DNA from: Benincasa hispida
Taxonomy: Eukaryota > Streptophyta > Magnoliopsida > Cucurbitales > Cucurbitaceae
Length of the DNA: 64,000 bases
Assembly (NCBI RefSeq): GCF_009727055.1
Contig: NC_052353.1
Location: 63,647,088-63,711,087, forward strand
Direction: 5' to 3'
Shown in pieces: positions 31,839 through 43,815 of the stretch. The translations under genes and the position numbers were made by a program. The notes beneath the pieces were generated by a model, which saw only the letters and a list, made by a program, of their open reading frames with translations, was not told the origin of the DNA and did not search any database. Positions within the stretch are counted from its first letter, which is position 1, and the number at the start of each line of letters is the position of its first letter.

Positions 31839-33676
31839 AAGAAACCAGTGACGGTTCTACAACAGAAGCTGGGATCGATCCTAATTTTTTCGATTCACAG
31901 AATTCCGGTTACATAACAGAACAGAGATATTATGCATTAAAGATCTAAATTTTACAGCATGCTTAGAAGGAGAGAAAAGGGAAGAAGATATACATAGCCT
32001 TGTAGCCACACTTCTTCATGTATTCTCTCTTGATCACGATCACGATCCTCTTTGATCTCCAATTGAAAGACACTACTACAAACGGAACCTTTTTTATTCT
32101 TTGGAGTCGAGAATTGGCAGGTTGTGGGCTCTACCCTAGATTTAGAAAAGGGAGGAAGAGAGATTGAGAGAGAGGAGGAGAAGAATTTCTTCTCTGTAAT
32201 TTTCTGTAGAGAGAATTGTTCTCTCATAAATTTTAGGAAGAAGATGAATGGTCAACTGACTCACACACCCCATCTGTATTAAACTTGAGAGAAATTAGAA
32301 TTAAATTAAAAATAAATAATAAATTAAATCAAATTAAATAATATTTATATCTGTCTCTTATACACATCTAGATGTGTATAAGAGACATATATAATACAAT
32401 ATATGTTATATCAAATATAACACATAACCTATAGTTTTATATTGTATCAAATACAACATAACTTATAATTTTATTTTCTCTCAACAATGCATGACATTTA
32501 ATATAAATCACATTTATACTAAATTTAATTATATGAATCTCATCCATATAATTAATATTTGAATCACAACCAAATATTTAATTCCTCTAAACTATTTATG
32601 ATATTTAACATAAATCATATTTATATTAAATTTAATTATATGAATCTCATTCACATAATTAGTATTTGAATCATATTCAAATTCCTTTCAAAATATTTTA
32701 TACTATAATGTATCACATATATAATTAATTTAATTAATTGTATCATATATAATAATTTTCACAATTTATTTCAAATTAAATCCCTATTGAGCTATAGAGG
32801 GACCTTATGGACCTGTAGATATATTTTTGTGTCCATTGGATATAACCAATTAACAGTGCAATGAGCCTTAACAAATTGCTCGTAAGTAAAGTTGGGCCAA
32901 AATTATCGTTTTGCCCCTATAGTTACATCTAACCCTTAAGTACCACTGATTCCTCTAAGTCATGGTTCATCTATGGCCAAGTCCCTCTCAGGCCAAGAAA
33001 GGGTGACCACATTTTTCAAGCCTCGGAATCAGCATTTAAGGGAGAAATTTATCTACTTGCCCCGACATCAGAGGATGAGTGAATTCTGTCTTGTGTAACT
33101 GTGTTCCCAGCTCCCCAATCAAACGAGTCCCCAAAATGGTAGGGATATTGAGTTAGCAATCTGGCCACTCTCACCCATACAAATCAAAGGACCGCCTTTA
33201 TGAGCAGGAGTTTACAACTCACTCAGGATTTAGATTTAGGTCATCCTAGTGAAATATAAGTCTCTATTATTAACGACGTTATATAATAAGACTAACCATT
33301 TCATGGTCTACTCTTATATGAACTTTTTGTATAGAATACCCCTCTCACATATCTCCACATGAATAATCAAGATCAGATCATTTGTAGCACTTTACAACAT
33401 TTGTAACATTTACAAAGTGGGTTGTGTCTATAGTGTCATCAGAATAAGGTACCCAGTCTTATCCATCTACTTCAGACCATTTAGGTTATTATTTAAACAA
33501 TTCATTTGTATGTCTCTACCTACTTGTTTAAATTACATAAGATAACCTAGGATCTTTAGTTTATTAGATTGAGTGTATGCTCATAAAACAACAATTATTT
33601 TATTAATAACAATTTGTTTATACAATGTTTACAAACTACGAGAATACAAGAGATTTAGGATATTAATCCCAATAGT
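31839..33676 (-). mobile_element. Solo LTR of the large-LTR Copia group, minus strand, inside the protease gene
   Basis: The host reading frame stops at FEKLEG (31838) and resumes at 33677 with GKVLLDNNQYCLVKGK. Reverse-complemented, the insert begins TATTGGGATTAATATCC and shows the same landmarks as the LTR at 26665: GACTTATATTTCACTAGGAT, GTATGGGTGAGAGTGGCC, GATTCCGAGGCTTGAA, GGGGCAAAACGATAA. GTG at both edges may be part of a target duplication. About 1.84 kb long. An adapter sequence lies within it at 32351-32387. Confidence 0.8.
32351..32387. other. Nextera mate-pair junction adapter (Tn5 mosaic ends), assembly artefact
   Basis: CTGTCTCTTATACACATCT (32351-32369) is followed at once by its reverse complement AGATGTGTATAAGAGACA (32370-32387). 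These are two Tn5 mosaic ends back to back, the published circularisation-junction adapter of Nextera mate-pair libraries; only its final G differs (T at 32388). It is synthetic and not genomic. The sequence on the two sides may be non-contiguous in the real genome. Confidence 0.93.
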
Positions 33677-34975
33677 GGAAAGGTTTTGTTAGACAATAAT
33701 CAATATTGTCTTGTAAAAGGTAAAGAATCTGTCAGGTTGAAACTCTATGATGGAATGGAGAAGTTCCTATCTAATGTACGATATATTCCTCATTTAAAGA
33801 AAAAATTGATTTCTCTTGGATAGCTTGATAAAGAAAGTTTTAATGGCAAGTTGGAGGGAGATGTACTTAAGATTTATAAAGGTTTGCTTATAGAAATGAA
33901 AGGTACACTTAGAAACGACTTGTATATTTTGAATGGAACCTCAGCAGAAACTCATTGTGCAAATGTTCTTTTAGTACAAGGTGATAAAGAAACTATCCTT
34001 TGGCTTGAGTGAATTATATAAACAAGGGATTTTTTTTTTTTTTTTTTTTTTGTAAACTCAAGCTTTAAGAATTACCTTTATGTGAGCATTGTACTCTTGA
34101 AAAATCTACGAGGATGAAATTTTTAAAAAGCATAGAGTTATCCAAAGGGATACTAGATTATGTCCACTTGGACTTGTTGGGACCAACAAAGGTTACTACC
34201 ATTGGAGGAGCAAAATACTTTATGAGTATTGTGGATGATTTCTCAAGGAGGTTGTGGGTGTTTACTTTGAAGAACAAGGATAATGCATTTGAAACCTTTA
34301 GATATTGTAAAATTCTAGTTAAAAATCAAACTAGGAGAAAAATTAAGGTTTTGAGAACTTATAACAGTCTAGAGTATGTGAATGCCAGTTTCATAAATTT
34401 GTGTAAAGAATCTGGCATTAAGCATCATCACACAGTTCTTTACACACCACAAAAGAACGGTCTTGCATAACATTTTAATATGATTCTGCTTGAGAGGGTG
34501 AGATGTATGCTTGCAAATGCAAAGCTTCCTAAAATGTTTTGGGGCGAAGCTATTTCAACAACAACATATCTCATAAATAGGAGTCCTTCAGTTGCTTTGG
34601 ATATGAAAGCTCCTCAAGAAGTTTGGTCAGGAATGCCTCCAAATCTCAATTATTTGAAGGTGTTTGGTTATGCAGCATGTGCACATATTAGATAAGACCC
34701 GTTAGAGCCACATGAAAGAAATGTATCTTCCTTGGTTATCGTCTGATGTAAAAGGTGATAAACTATGGCTTCTAGAACCAGGTGAGGGACGATGTATTAT
34801 CAGTAGAAATGTAAAATTTGATGAATTAGATATGTCTTGGGAGTTGTCAGGTGGTGTGAGTTTTAAGAAATCTATTGACAATGTGTTTTCAAACTCTTTT
34901 GAGATTGAGTTGGAAAACACACACATTGTTGGATCTTCAAGAGAGCGATCTGTTTCCAATCATGAAGCTATATAG
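33677..34975 (+). pseudogene. Tnt1-like protease end and integrase
   Basis: 33677-34000 encodes VRLKLYDGMEKFLSNVRYIP, KKLISLG and LRNDLYILNGTS, the protease tail and pre-integrase region. A 22-base T run at 34031-34052 precedes integrase. 34114-34467 encodes DYVHLDLLGPTKV, SIVDDFSRRLWVFTL and VLRTYNSLEYVN. The second catalytic aspartate context (normally RTDNG) is changed to RTYNS. 34480-34694 continues with MLANAKLPKMFWGEAISTT and APQEVWSG, then a stop. Confidence 0.8.
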
Positions 34976-35029
34976 GGATTGATGATCAATTGTTTGGCGA
35001 ACAATCTATTGAACAACCTAAGTCTGTGA

Positions 35030-35950
35030 GTACTGAAAATGATCAATCAAAATCTAGTTTGACTAATTACCAGTTAGTCAGAGATAGACAGGGAAGAGTT
35101 GTTAGACCACCAGTGAGATATGATGAAGCAAGTTGTGTAATAGAATAGGAGAAGGAATCGACTCATGCCTTAAATTGTGATGAAATCTCGTTAAATCATG
35201 AACCTTCTAATTTTGATGAAGCCATGCAGTCTAAAGACAGTGATAAATGGTTAGTGGCTACGAACGAAGAAATGGTCTCATTGATGAAAAATGAGGCTTG
35301 GGTACTGACAGAAAAACCATCAGATCATAAACTTGTAGATTGCAAATGATTGTATAAAGTAAAACTTCGTATTAGTAGTGAAAATAAACCTAGTTTTAAA
35401 GCTAGGGTGGTTGGAAGGGGTTTTACTCAAGAATATGAAGTTGATTATAATGAGGTTTATTCTCCTATTATAAGACATTTTTCAATATTTGTGTTTTGTT
35501 GTCTTTAGTTGCTCATTTTAATCTTGAGTTGGAGGAAATGGATGTGACAAGTGCATTTTTGCACTATATGTCTCAACCACTTGGTTTCACTGAAAAAAGG
35601 AACATAAAATTTAGTTTGTAGATTGAAAAAGTCAATTTATGGACTTAAACGATCTCCAAGACAATGGTATAAAAGGTTAGACACTTTTACTGTTAAATGT
35701 GAATTTAGTAGAAGTAAATATTATAGTTGTGTTTATGTTAAACATGTTTCAAAAGATGTATATGTGTTTTTGTTGTTATATGTGGATGATATGCTTTTGG
35801 CTTCTCATGTATATTATGAAACTGTTGAATTGAAGGCTGAGTTATGCAGAGAATTTGATATGAAAAACTTAAGTCCAACTAGAAAAATTCTAGTTAAGGA
35901 AATTGTTAGGGACAGAGTGGTTAACAAACTCATAATTACATAGTAGGGTC
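35030..35950 (+). pseudogene. Tnt1-like reverse transcriptase
   Basis: 35220-35470 encodes DEAMQSKDSDKWLVATNEEM, WVLTEKPSDHKLVDCK (then a stop), FKARVVGRGFTQEYEVDYNE. 35520-35560 keeps EEMDVTSAFLH. 35623-35940 encodes KKSIYGLKRSPRQWYKRLD and the catalytic LLLYVDDMLLAS followed by FDMKNLSPTRKILVKEIV. A deletion near 35470 and several stops break the frame. Confidence 0.8.
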
Positions 35951-35959
35951 ATCTTGACA

Positions 35960-36690
35960 GTGTGTTAAGAGGTTTAATCTTGATGTTGCAAAGCTAGTGA
36001 CTGTTCCATTAGCCTTTCATTTAAAATTGTCAAAGATTCAATCTTCAAAGATAGTTACAGAACTTTCAGTTATGGCAAAGGTACATTACTCTAATGCTGT
36101 TGGATGTTTGATGTATGGAATGACATGTACTCGACCTGATTTGTCTTATGCTATGAGTGTTATTAGCTGTTTTATGAGTTGTCCAGATAAAAGCTATTGG
36201 GAAGCTATAAAATAGGTAATCAAGTATGTTAAAGGTATTAAGAACTATGGTTTAACGTATACAACTGGTGATTCTGATGTTCCACGTTTAGAAGGTTTTG
36301 CTAATGCTGACTTTGCTTCAGATTTAAATAAGAGAAGATCTACAAGTGGTTTTGTGTTTAAAGTGTTTGGCAATACAATTAGTTGAAGATCATCTCTCCT
36401 CCATGGTGGCTTTATCTACTATAAAGTTAGAATATATTGCTTTATGTGAATCTGTTAAAGAAGCAATTTGGTTGAAAGGGTTAATATCTTATATGTTGGG
36501 AGAGATAGTAGAACCTACTATTCATTGTGATAGTTAGAGTGATCTTGCACTTTCGAAAAATCCTTTAACCATGGTCGAACCAATCATGTTAATGTGAAGT
36601 TTCATTTCTTGAAAGATGAAGTAAATAAGGAGACAATGAAGCTTGAAAAGATTGCATATGAAAATAATCTTGTACAAAGTCTTTATCAGA
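35960..36690 (+). pseudogene. Tnt1-like RNase H
   Basis: 35997-36212 encodes HYSNAVGCLMYGMTCTRPDL and SYAMSVIS. 36285-36350 has a degraded GFANADFASDLNKRRSTSGF. 36400-36535 encodes LSTIKLEYIALCESVKEAIW and HCDS, then a stop, and near 36590 NHVNVKFHFLKDEV in a shifted frame. The domain order is normal for Copia, and the sequence is a pseudogene. Confidence 0.75.
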
Positions 36691-36699
36691 CATAAAATT

Positions 36700-37297
36700 T
36701 AAACTTTTCTGTGACCTATTTAAAGTAGGTGTTGGCTAACGTTGCTTGTTTGTGATTGAAGTGCAAGATGAGTTTAAGATTGCATTGGCTTCGTTATATG
36801 GAGATATACTTGATTCAAGAGGGTGATTTGTTGACTTTGTGTTTTTTGACTCAAGCATATTCTCACAGGATTTTTGTATGTTGAAGTTGTGAATTGGTTT
36901 CATACGTTTTTAAGCTGAAATCTATGTTGTGCCTATTATTGATAAAAGCCCAAAAAATTTGTACAACTTTAAACTCTCCATATTGTAGCCCACACATTGA
37001 AATTTGTGCATCATATATTTCTTTTGAGAGTGCTGCTGAGTTTGTTGTTCTCATCTTCTTCTACCTTTTGAGTTGTATTTTATTTTTGAAGTTCGAGATT
37101 GAAGTTAATACAAGATTATTCATCTTGCACAGTAGATCTAGACTTTATTGATCGAACCACTATAAATTTTTGTGTTCTTCTCTCTATTCTCTTCTACTCG
37201 GATTTATTTTATGAAATGATATACATATGTGTATAACGGCGGTTTTTGGTATACTATTTTACATATAAACAGTGTGCATTTGATGAAAATTTTGACA
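36700..37297 (+). mobile_element. Probable 3' LTR of the Tnt1-like Copia
   Basis: Follows the RNase H end. A polypurine-like GAGGGTGA lies at about 36819. The terminal 45 bp (TTTTACATATAAACAGTGTGCATTTGATG) resemble the end of the 5' LTR at about 30490-30530. A TATAAAT box is at 37160. Similarity to the rest of the 5' LTR is weak by eye, so the left boundary is not fixed. Confidence 0.45.
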
Positions 37298-38222
37298 ACA
37301 ATTTCCTGCAATTTTACATGCATACATATGTGAGTGTGATGGTGCAACTCATGCTAGTAATTTTAAGCATAAAGTATGCTAAATTAAGAGATATAAAGAA
37401 TGAAATTGCAAGAATTACATTATTAATCATTGTTTCAAATTTTTATACCAATTTATTTTTTCAAGAGTTAAAAGAAGGAAAACAGTTGAGAACAACTAAA
37501 CAAGCTGATGAGATGAGTGCAACGTTGTATATATTAACTTGAGCAAGTGTTATTGAAAATGTTCTATATCAATTGTTTTTTTTAATGTTATATATATAAA
37601 ACAAATAATTAATTGTAATAAAATGCGGACGTGATTTTCACTATATTGAATAGAATTAAAAATATCTAAATAACTAACGATCAAATTTAAAATCATCTAA
37701 ATTATTTTTTTATGAATAATCTTTTCTACAATAGTCTTATCGAAAACTCATGGACATGTTTGGTCTAGAGAATTAGTTATGAAACTAACTAAGATTTATT
37801 AGCTCCTTACAATGTATACAGATAACTAAACAATTTCATAACTAAATAACTTCTCAAACTGTCTTATATAATTATTTAAAATTGGTTGAACATTTGATAC
37901 ATTTTATAGGTTAAAAAATACCGTTGAACTTTTCTATTTGTTTCGTCAACATTGGTATACTTTATAAAATGGACATAATACTTCCAACCTTTTCCAAAAA
38001 TTTTAAAAATATCCTTGAAGTATTTTTAAATGAAAATTGGGATGTGAACGTTTGTAAAATGAAAATATAGATGATGATCATTTGACGTCGATCGCTGCCA
38101 ATATGATATTATAAAATTCTAATAATAATTTTGAAATGATTATAAAAGTTAATATTGAACATCCATCATTGTTACAATTTAGCCTTATATTACCTTGTCA
38201 TTGAGAGAGAAGATAGAAGGAA
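37298..38222. other. AT-rich intergenic sequence
   Basis: No supportable gene. A 98-codon open frame at 37246-37542 spans the LTR edge and has no recognisable domain. The rest is AT-rich with short inverted stretches. Confidence 0.6.
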
Positions 38223-38651
38223 AAATTTGGGCCAATGACCTAATATCTAGGTTCATAATGCCAAATGACCCAATGTTTTAAAAAACTGTCAATTGACCTT
38301 TTGTTGACGTTATCACGGTATGAGATTATAAGAATTGCCCCTAATAACTATCTCGCTCTCGCTACTTGGATCTCGCTCTCGCAGTCGGTCTATCTTCCCT
38401 CGTGATGTGATTGTTTGTCACTGTACAATTGATTTGACAATTTTCACGAGAAATTTAGGTCAATGACGTAATATCTAGGCCCATCTATAATGCCAAATGA
38501 CTCGATTTTTTAACAAACTGTCAATTGACTTTCTGCTGATATTATCACGGTATGAGATTACAAAAATTGTCTTGATAACTGTACTGTCGATCTATCTTCC
38601 ATCGTGATGTGATTATTTATTACTATACAATTTGATTTAACAATTTCCACG
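38223..38651. repeat. Tandem duplication (period 228 bp) upstream of the tRNase Z gene
   Basis: AAATTTGGGCCAATGACCTA at 38223 recurs as AAATTTAGGTCAATGACGTA at 38451. The units share TAATATCTAGG, ATAATGCCAAATGAC, ACTGTCAATTGAC, TATCACGGTATGAGATTA and TCGTGATGTGATT. The second unit lacks an approximately 30-bp CTCGCTCTCGCTAC block. The array ends about 220 bp before the coding start. Confidence 0.8.
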
Positions 38652-38870
38652 AAATTTATATACAACTTAAAATCGTGCCCAAATTTCCCGGATACAAGTT
38701 TCGCGCTTTAACCCATCATCCCAGCCAGCTGCAGACACATATCCACTTTCTTTGCTCTTCCGTTTTCGTTTCCTCTGGGAGACCAATTAAACCTCCCTTA
38801 AACCCCGTTTCTTCCTCCAAGGCCCTCGTCGTTCACAATCTTATGCAATTCCCTTCTAGCCCATTAGAAG

Positions 38871-41800
38871 ATGCAAATTTCTATGGCCGTTTCGCCTCTC
38901 AAAGCTCCTCAAATTTTTCCATTTCATCAACCCATTTTACGGACACCGAAACCGCAAGGAATTACTCTCCAAAGTCATGTGAATCCTGTAAATTCCTTCA
39001 GAGATTCGGGTCTTTTATCTACAATCGGCGTCGAAGAGGAGTACCGGAGAGCACGGTCACAGGTCAATCGAAAAGGGGTCGATTTAGAAGGGTATTCAAT
39101 CGAGGGAATTTCAGTTGGTGGGCAAGAAACTTGTGTAATCATTCCGGAATTCAAGTGTGCATTTGATATTGGGAGGTGTCCATCTCGAGCCATTCAGCAA
39201 AACTTTGTATTCATCACTCACGCCCATCTCGATCACATTGTAAGCTTCCTTAGCTGAACTACCGAATCTTATCCACTTCTATTATCATTGATGTAACTTC
39301 ATTAAACGTTTTTTAAGTTACTATTCACTATGCATTAATCACTACGCAGTTAAGTATGTGCTGTTTATAATCTCTAAATTAAGCTGACGAGGGAATTAAG
39401 AATTAGATTTCTTCAAGAATTGTGAACCCTTTCTTTATCCAATGACCAAATCTATCTTTACAGATACTTTTTAGGTTGGGGTTTTAGCATTATCAGCTAA
39501 TTAGTAAAAATTAATGACATACCTACTAACTAGGAATAGATAGCTAAGATAAAAATTGAGAAGGGACTGCTGTAGTGGTTACAGATTAAACTTCTTAAAT
39601 TCATTGGATTACTGAATTAGCTTATGATAGTCGTTTCTTTTTTCTTTTCTTAAAGTTAAGTGACTAATCAGCACCAATTTATGTTAGTGATGGTGGTCTT
39701 CAACTTGTTCTGGTTCAGGGTGGGCTACCAATGTATGTAGCTAGTCGTGGTTTATATAGTTTAAGTCCTCCCACAGTATTTGTGCCTGCTTGTATTAAAG
39801 AAGATGTGGAAAAACTACTTGAGATTCACAGGACTATGGGCCAGGTGGAGTTGGACGTTGACCTGGTTGCTCTAGATGTAGGTAGGTTCCTTATTTTAGC
39901 TTAGTTGTTCCTTATTTTGACTGAAGTGTGCATCTTCGTTCGTCTCTAGTGAAAATAATGATGTGTAATTGAATCCAGGAGAAACATATGAAATGCGTAA
40001 TAACCTCGTCTGCAGAGCATTCAAAACTCAGCATGTGATACCAAGCCAGGTATGATCTCCCTGTCTCTCTTTCTTCTTATACTAGAGGGGAAAGTGTTTC
40101 TTTGGAATACTCTAACATTTAAGGATATTTCTCCTATTTACATATTACGCCATATTGTCTATTTTATACATGTAGATTGGGACTTCAAAGATTCTAGAGT
40201 ACTTGAGAGTTGAGATCTATTCAACTTTTCATTTACAGGAAAGGAAAATTCATAGGGTTCTTGTAGCGAAAAGGTTCTTCATGTATGGGAATCAATTATT
40301 AATGGTGGAGTGGTTTGAGAAATCTTATTTCTATAGTTGATTGTGATTGTGATTACCTTCTTTAGGAAGAATACTTGGGTAGCAAATCCTAGTGCATGCA
40401 TATTTTTGGCTTTAGAATTGTAGCAAGGACCCTGTTTGCATTACCATATTCTTTTGACTCAAGGTAGCTGTATTTTTGTTGAGGCCAGTATGTGAGTAAT
40501 GATCGATGACCAACTTTTAGAATTTTATATTTTATCTGGTTACAGTAATTAGCTGGGTTCATGTTTGATAATGAAAGCTTTTTATTTTTTGAGGTTCAAG
40601 TATCTCTCATCTAATTGTATAAGTATAACATGTGACTAATTAATTTTATGCAGGGTTATGTCATTTATTCGGTTAGAAAAAAATTGAAGAAGCAATACAT
40701 GCATCTTAAGGGGAAACAGATTGAGAAGCTAAAGAAATCTGGAGTTGAGGCATGTTATGCACCAATAGTTGGTACTTGGTATCATTATTTAATCTATCTA
40801 CATTTGGCACTGGTTTGATTTTGTAATTTTTGTTTTAGATTACAGACACCATAATGTCTCCGGAGGTGGCCTTCACAGGTGATACAACGACAGATTTTAT
40901 GCTTGATCCCCATAATGCCGATGCATTGAGGGCGAAAATTCTTATAACTGAGGTATAGGCTGTGGACTCTGGTTCAGCTTGTTTACAATTCTAAATTATC
41001 ATCAATACTCCGTAATAATTTCCAATAAGAAAATGACTTGTTCCAGCAATTTCCATGTGTGTAAAATGTTTGCTCTGGTTCTATCATTTTTTTTTTCTTT
41101 TTTCAAAATATGTTTGGGGGTTCTCATCATGATCTGACTATTTGTTAGAACAACATGATAGTAACCCAATAGTAAGGAGATCGTGATTGTATTAAAAACT
41201 TGAAGAACAAGAAACTTTTATAAAATTATCTTAAGTAATTTAAGGAACCTTGACCTTGATGCACACCGCTCTCAAAGCAAACCTTAGCCCAAAATAAGCA
41301 CAAAATTACCTAACTTCCCTTGCCACCTTCTTTCTCTTTATGCAACTAATGGTCCCTATGTACACAATATCATCCCTCAATGATGATAACACCTGTTGCT
41401 GTTATAAGTCTTACTGTTAAATATACTTTGTTCTCAAGGACGGTTTAATCCATAGGCTAAATAATTCTTCTTTTTCCTTTATCCTTTATCCTTTGTCCTT
41501 TGTCCACAGAGGAGGAAGATTTGAACAGTCTACTTTTGTTGATTCCCACGTTTGCAGGGAAGCTCTTCTCTTTGCTGTACTATTAGACACTCAGACCTGC
41601 CCAACTGTGCTAATCAACCCCTCTGCTGCTGAAAATAATCCTCATTTTGCCTCCAAAAAAAAAAATCTTGGAAACGTGCACAGAATTTGTGTTTAGGCGC
41701 TTGGTTCTCAAAAATTTTGCAACAACTTTGCTGTTGGTTTCCAACCTTCCTCTTGACAAATACATACTTGCTGTTAGCATCTGTGTTGCGTTTCAACTGT

Positions 41801-43815
41801 TTCTATCCATTTTGACCCCTATCCTTCCTTCAGCATTATGAGTGAGAACTGGTGTTCCACTTCCTTCAATTGACTTCATCCCAAAGTAATTAGTTGGCTG
41901 ATTTGTCTTGCAATACTAGTCCTCAAACATTTTTGTTTGTTAGATATAGATAGGGAAAACCCGTCCATCCGTTTTACTAACTCTAGGAGAAAATTACATG
42001 GTCTGAGCTATAGGCTAACTATGTGATGTTTGAATTTGCAATGAGTCAAAAGAATGCACTGGCCATGTGTGTGAAATGGGACGCCTTTTTGTAATCATTA
42101 GTATTAAAGATGGAAAGGGAAGGAAGGAAAATTAGCTAGTTACTTAGTTTGGTGTAAGGAGGGTTACGGGCCTTCAAAAGTATATGAACTATTCTTTCCT
42201 CAATCAATATAATAGGCATATCACAACGTGTCTATATCATTGTTCTACCTTTTCGAAGTATCACATTGAATTTTCCTATTCCTAGCTCATAGTTAGAAGG
42301 ACTTTGATATTTTTCATTGATTCTCCAGTAGTTTGGATAACGTTAAATTCGACCATATCATGCTTCAATGTACTCCTCCATGACCAAGTTTTTTCTGTAA
42401 TCAGTTTGGCAGAAAAGAACCGCAAATTGTACTGGGAAGTATCAGAACAAGAAAACTTCAAATAGCATGGTCAATGACTGACAGAAAATCTTGACCTCCC
42501 CCCCTCCCCCACCACAAAAAAGAAAAGAAGATAATAATAATAATAATAAATAAATAAATAAATAAATAACAATGACTATTAGTGCTATCACAATTATTAA
42601 TGGGCTTCAAATGCTCACGTAGGATATTTCACGTCCAAAAAGAAAAAGAAGGCAAGGGCACTAACGTAGGTGTTGTTTTCTTGCTTTGGACTGCTTTGAA
42701 AAAAAAAATTATCCTACTAATAAATCCTTTTTAAACAGGCAACTTTTCTGGATGAAGCAGTTAGCATAGAACATGCACGACAACATGGTCATACTCACAT
42801 ATTTGAGGTATTTGAAGCATTGGTTGTCACCTTTTATGTGATGAATTGTCCTTTTTGTTGGTTACATTATTGACCATTTATTGTCCTTTATGAAATTTGT
42901 TTTCATTTTTATGATGAGGAATATAAATCCTTCCCAATTCTTGTTCTAATGTCTGTTCAATGGATCGTCTTTTAAGTTTTGTTCTTGTATCTTCATCCTT
43001 TGGTCGAATGATCATTAGAGATACAATTATTGACTATGATTTTGCAAAATTGCAGATCATTGAAAATGCACAGTGGATTCGAAATAAGGCTATTCTTCTT
43101 ACTCATTTTTCATCCCGATACCATATAGAGGTGAAATTTATTTTAATGAAGTTCATTTTGTGCTGCATTCATGATGATAAGTCTCTAATGTGTATTAGTT
43201 CACACCACAAGGATTCTTGTATGCACTCTCTGTTAGGCATGCCCACGCTCGCTCTCAAAACGAAACATAATTGAGCTTCTATTAGGTCTTTGGAGAACCA
43301 CACCCCAAAAGCTAGCTATTGGGGTGGGAGAGCCAAGCCACTTAAATAACATATTGGTCATCTCATTCTAACCAATGTGGGACCTAGGCATCCATACTAC
43401 ATTGGTTCCTAACAACTTCTACCATTTAAGCTTGCAATAAGTCATAGTTGGAACCTAAGAGCACAAACGCAGGCATACGATATGGATACGACAAGACACG
43501 GACATGGTGACCTGTCTTTTTCTGAAAAAAGTAGGACACGACACGCAGGGGACCCATTAATTTTTATTTGTGTGTAGTTTGACATATTATCAGATTTTAG
43601 TACTTTTAGAAGTAGATTCAAGATAATCCAATATTACTTTTAATCTTTGATCTGGCCATCTGGGTCCTAATAGTAATATTGTCATATGTCAGCAAATCAC
43701 AGACGAGTAAATGCTTTTTGAATTGCAGGACATCCGTAAAGCAGTATCAAAGCTGCAGTCAAAGGTAACGGCGAAAGTGGTTCCTCTCACTGAAGGTTTC
43801 AAGTCGGTGTATTAG
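38871..43815 (+). CDS. TRZ2: Ribonuclease Z, chloroplast type (tRNase Z), eight exons
   Basis: Exons: 38871-39239, 39719-39881, 39979-40049, 40654-40749, 40839-40952, 42739-42807, 43056-43130 and 43729-43815, giving 347 codons in one frame. The protein is a short-form tRNase Z, a zinc metallo-beta-lactamase-fold endonuclease that removes 3' trailers from tRNA precursors. It has HAHLDH at residues 117-122 (the zinc motif HxHxDH), H196 in KTQHVIPS, D248 in FTGDTT and H311 in LLTHFSSRY. The first ~60 residues lack similarity to the catalytic fold and are rich in S, P and basic residues, fitting a plastid transit peptide as in Arabidopsis TRZ2 (At2g04530). Length is close to that relative. Intron 4 has a GC donor; all others are GT-AG. 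Intron 5 is 1.8 kb. A second ATG at 38883 is also possible as start. Confidence 0.92.
40750..40838 (+). other. GC-AG intron in the tRNase Z gene
   Basis: The exon before ends GGAGTTGAG and the intron begins GCATGT. The acceptor is TGTTTTAG at 40838. Only this junction keeps the protein frame (KKSGVE then ITDTIMSPE). The donor context AG/GCATGT fits the strong consensus usual for GC introns. Confidence 0.8.
42531..42570. repeat. ATA/AAAT microsatellite in intron 5
   Basis: ATAATAATAATAATAATA passes into AAATAAATAAATAAATAAAT, next to an A-rich tract. Confidence 0.9.

Larger units (their letters stand above)
29335..37297 (+). mobile_element. Tnt1-like Copia retrotransposon, degraded, with nested solo LTR
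   Basis: Order on the plus strand: probable 5' LTR to about 30530, primer-binding site, gag, protease start, a minus-strand solo LTR (31839-33676), rest of protease and integrase, reverse transcriptase, RNase H to about 36690, and a 3' LTR-like region ending about 37297. The two LTR ends share ACATAAAACANTGTGCATTTGAT at 30500 and 37265. Every domain carries stops or frameshifts. Similarity of gag and pol motifs is to the Tnt1 group, distinct from the 2.2-kb-LTR Copia next to it. Confidence 0.75.

Noticed and set aside
37246..37542. 98-codon open frame at the end of the Tnt1-like element
   Set aside because: It crosses the LTR boundary and has hydrophobic low-complexity sequence without a known motif.
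41493..41841. Open frames within intron 5 of the tRNase Z gene
   Set aside because: They interrupt the conserved LITE-ATFLDE junction and show no domain; they are intronic.
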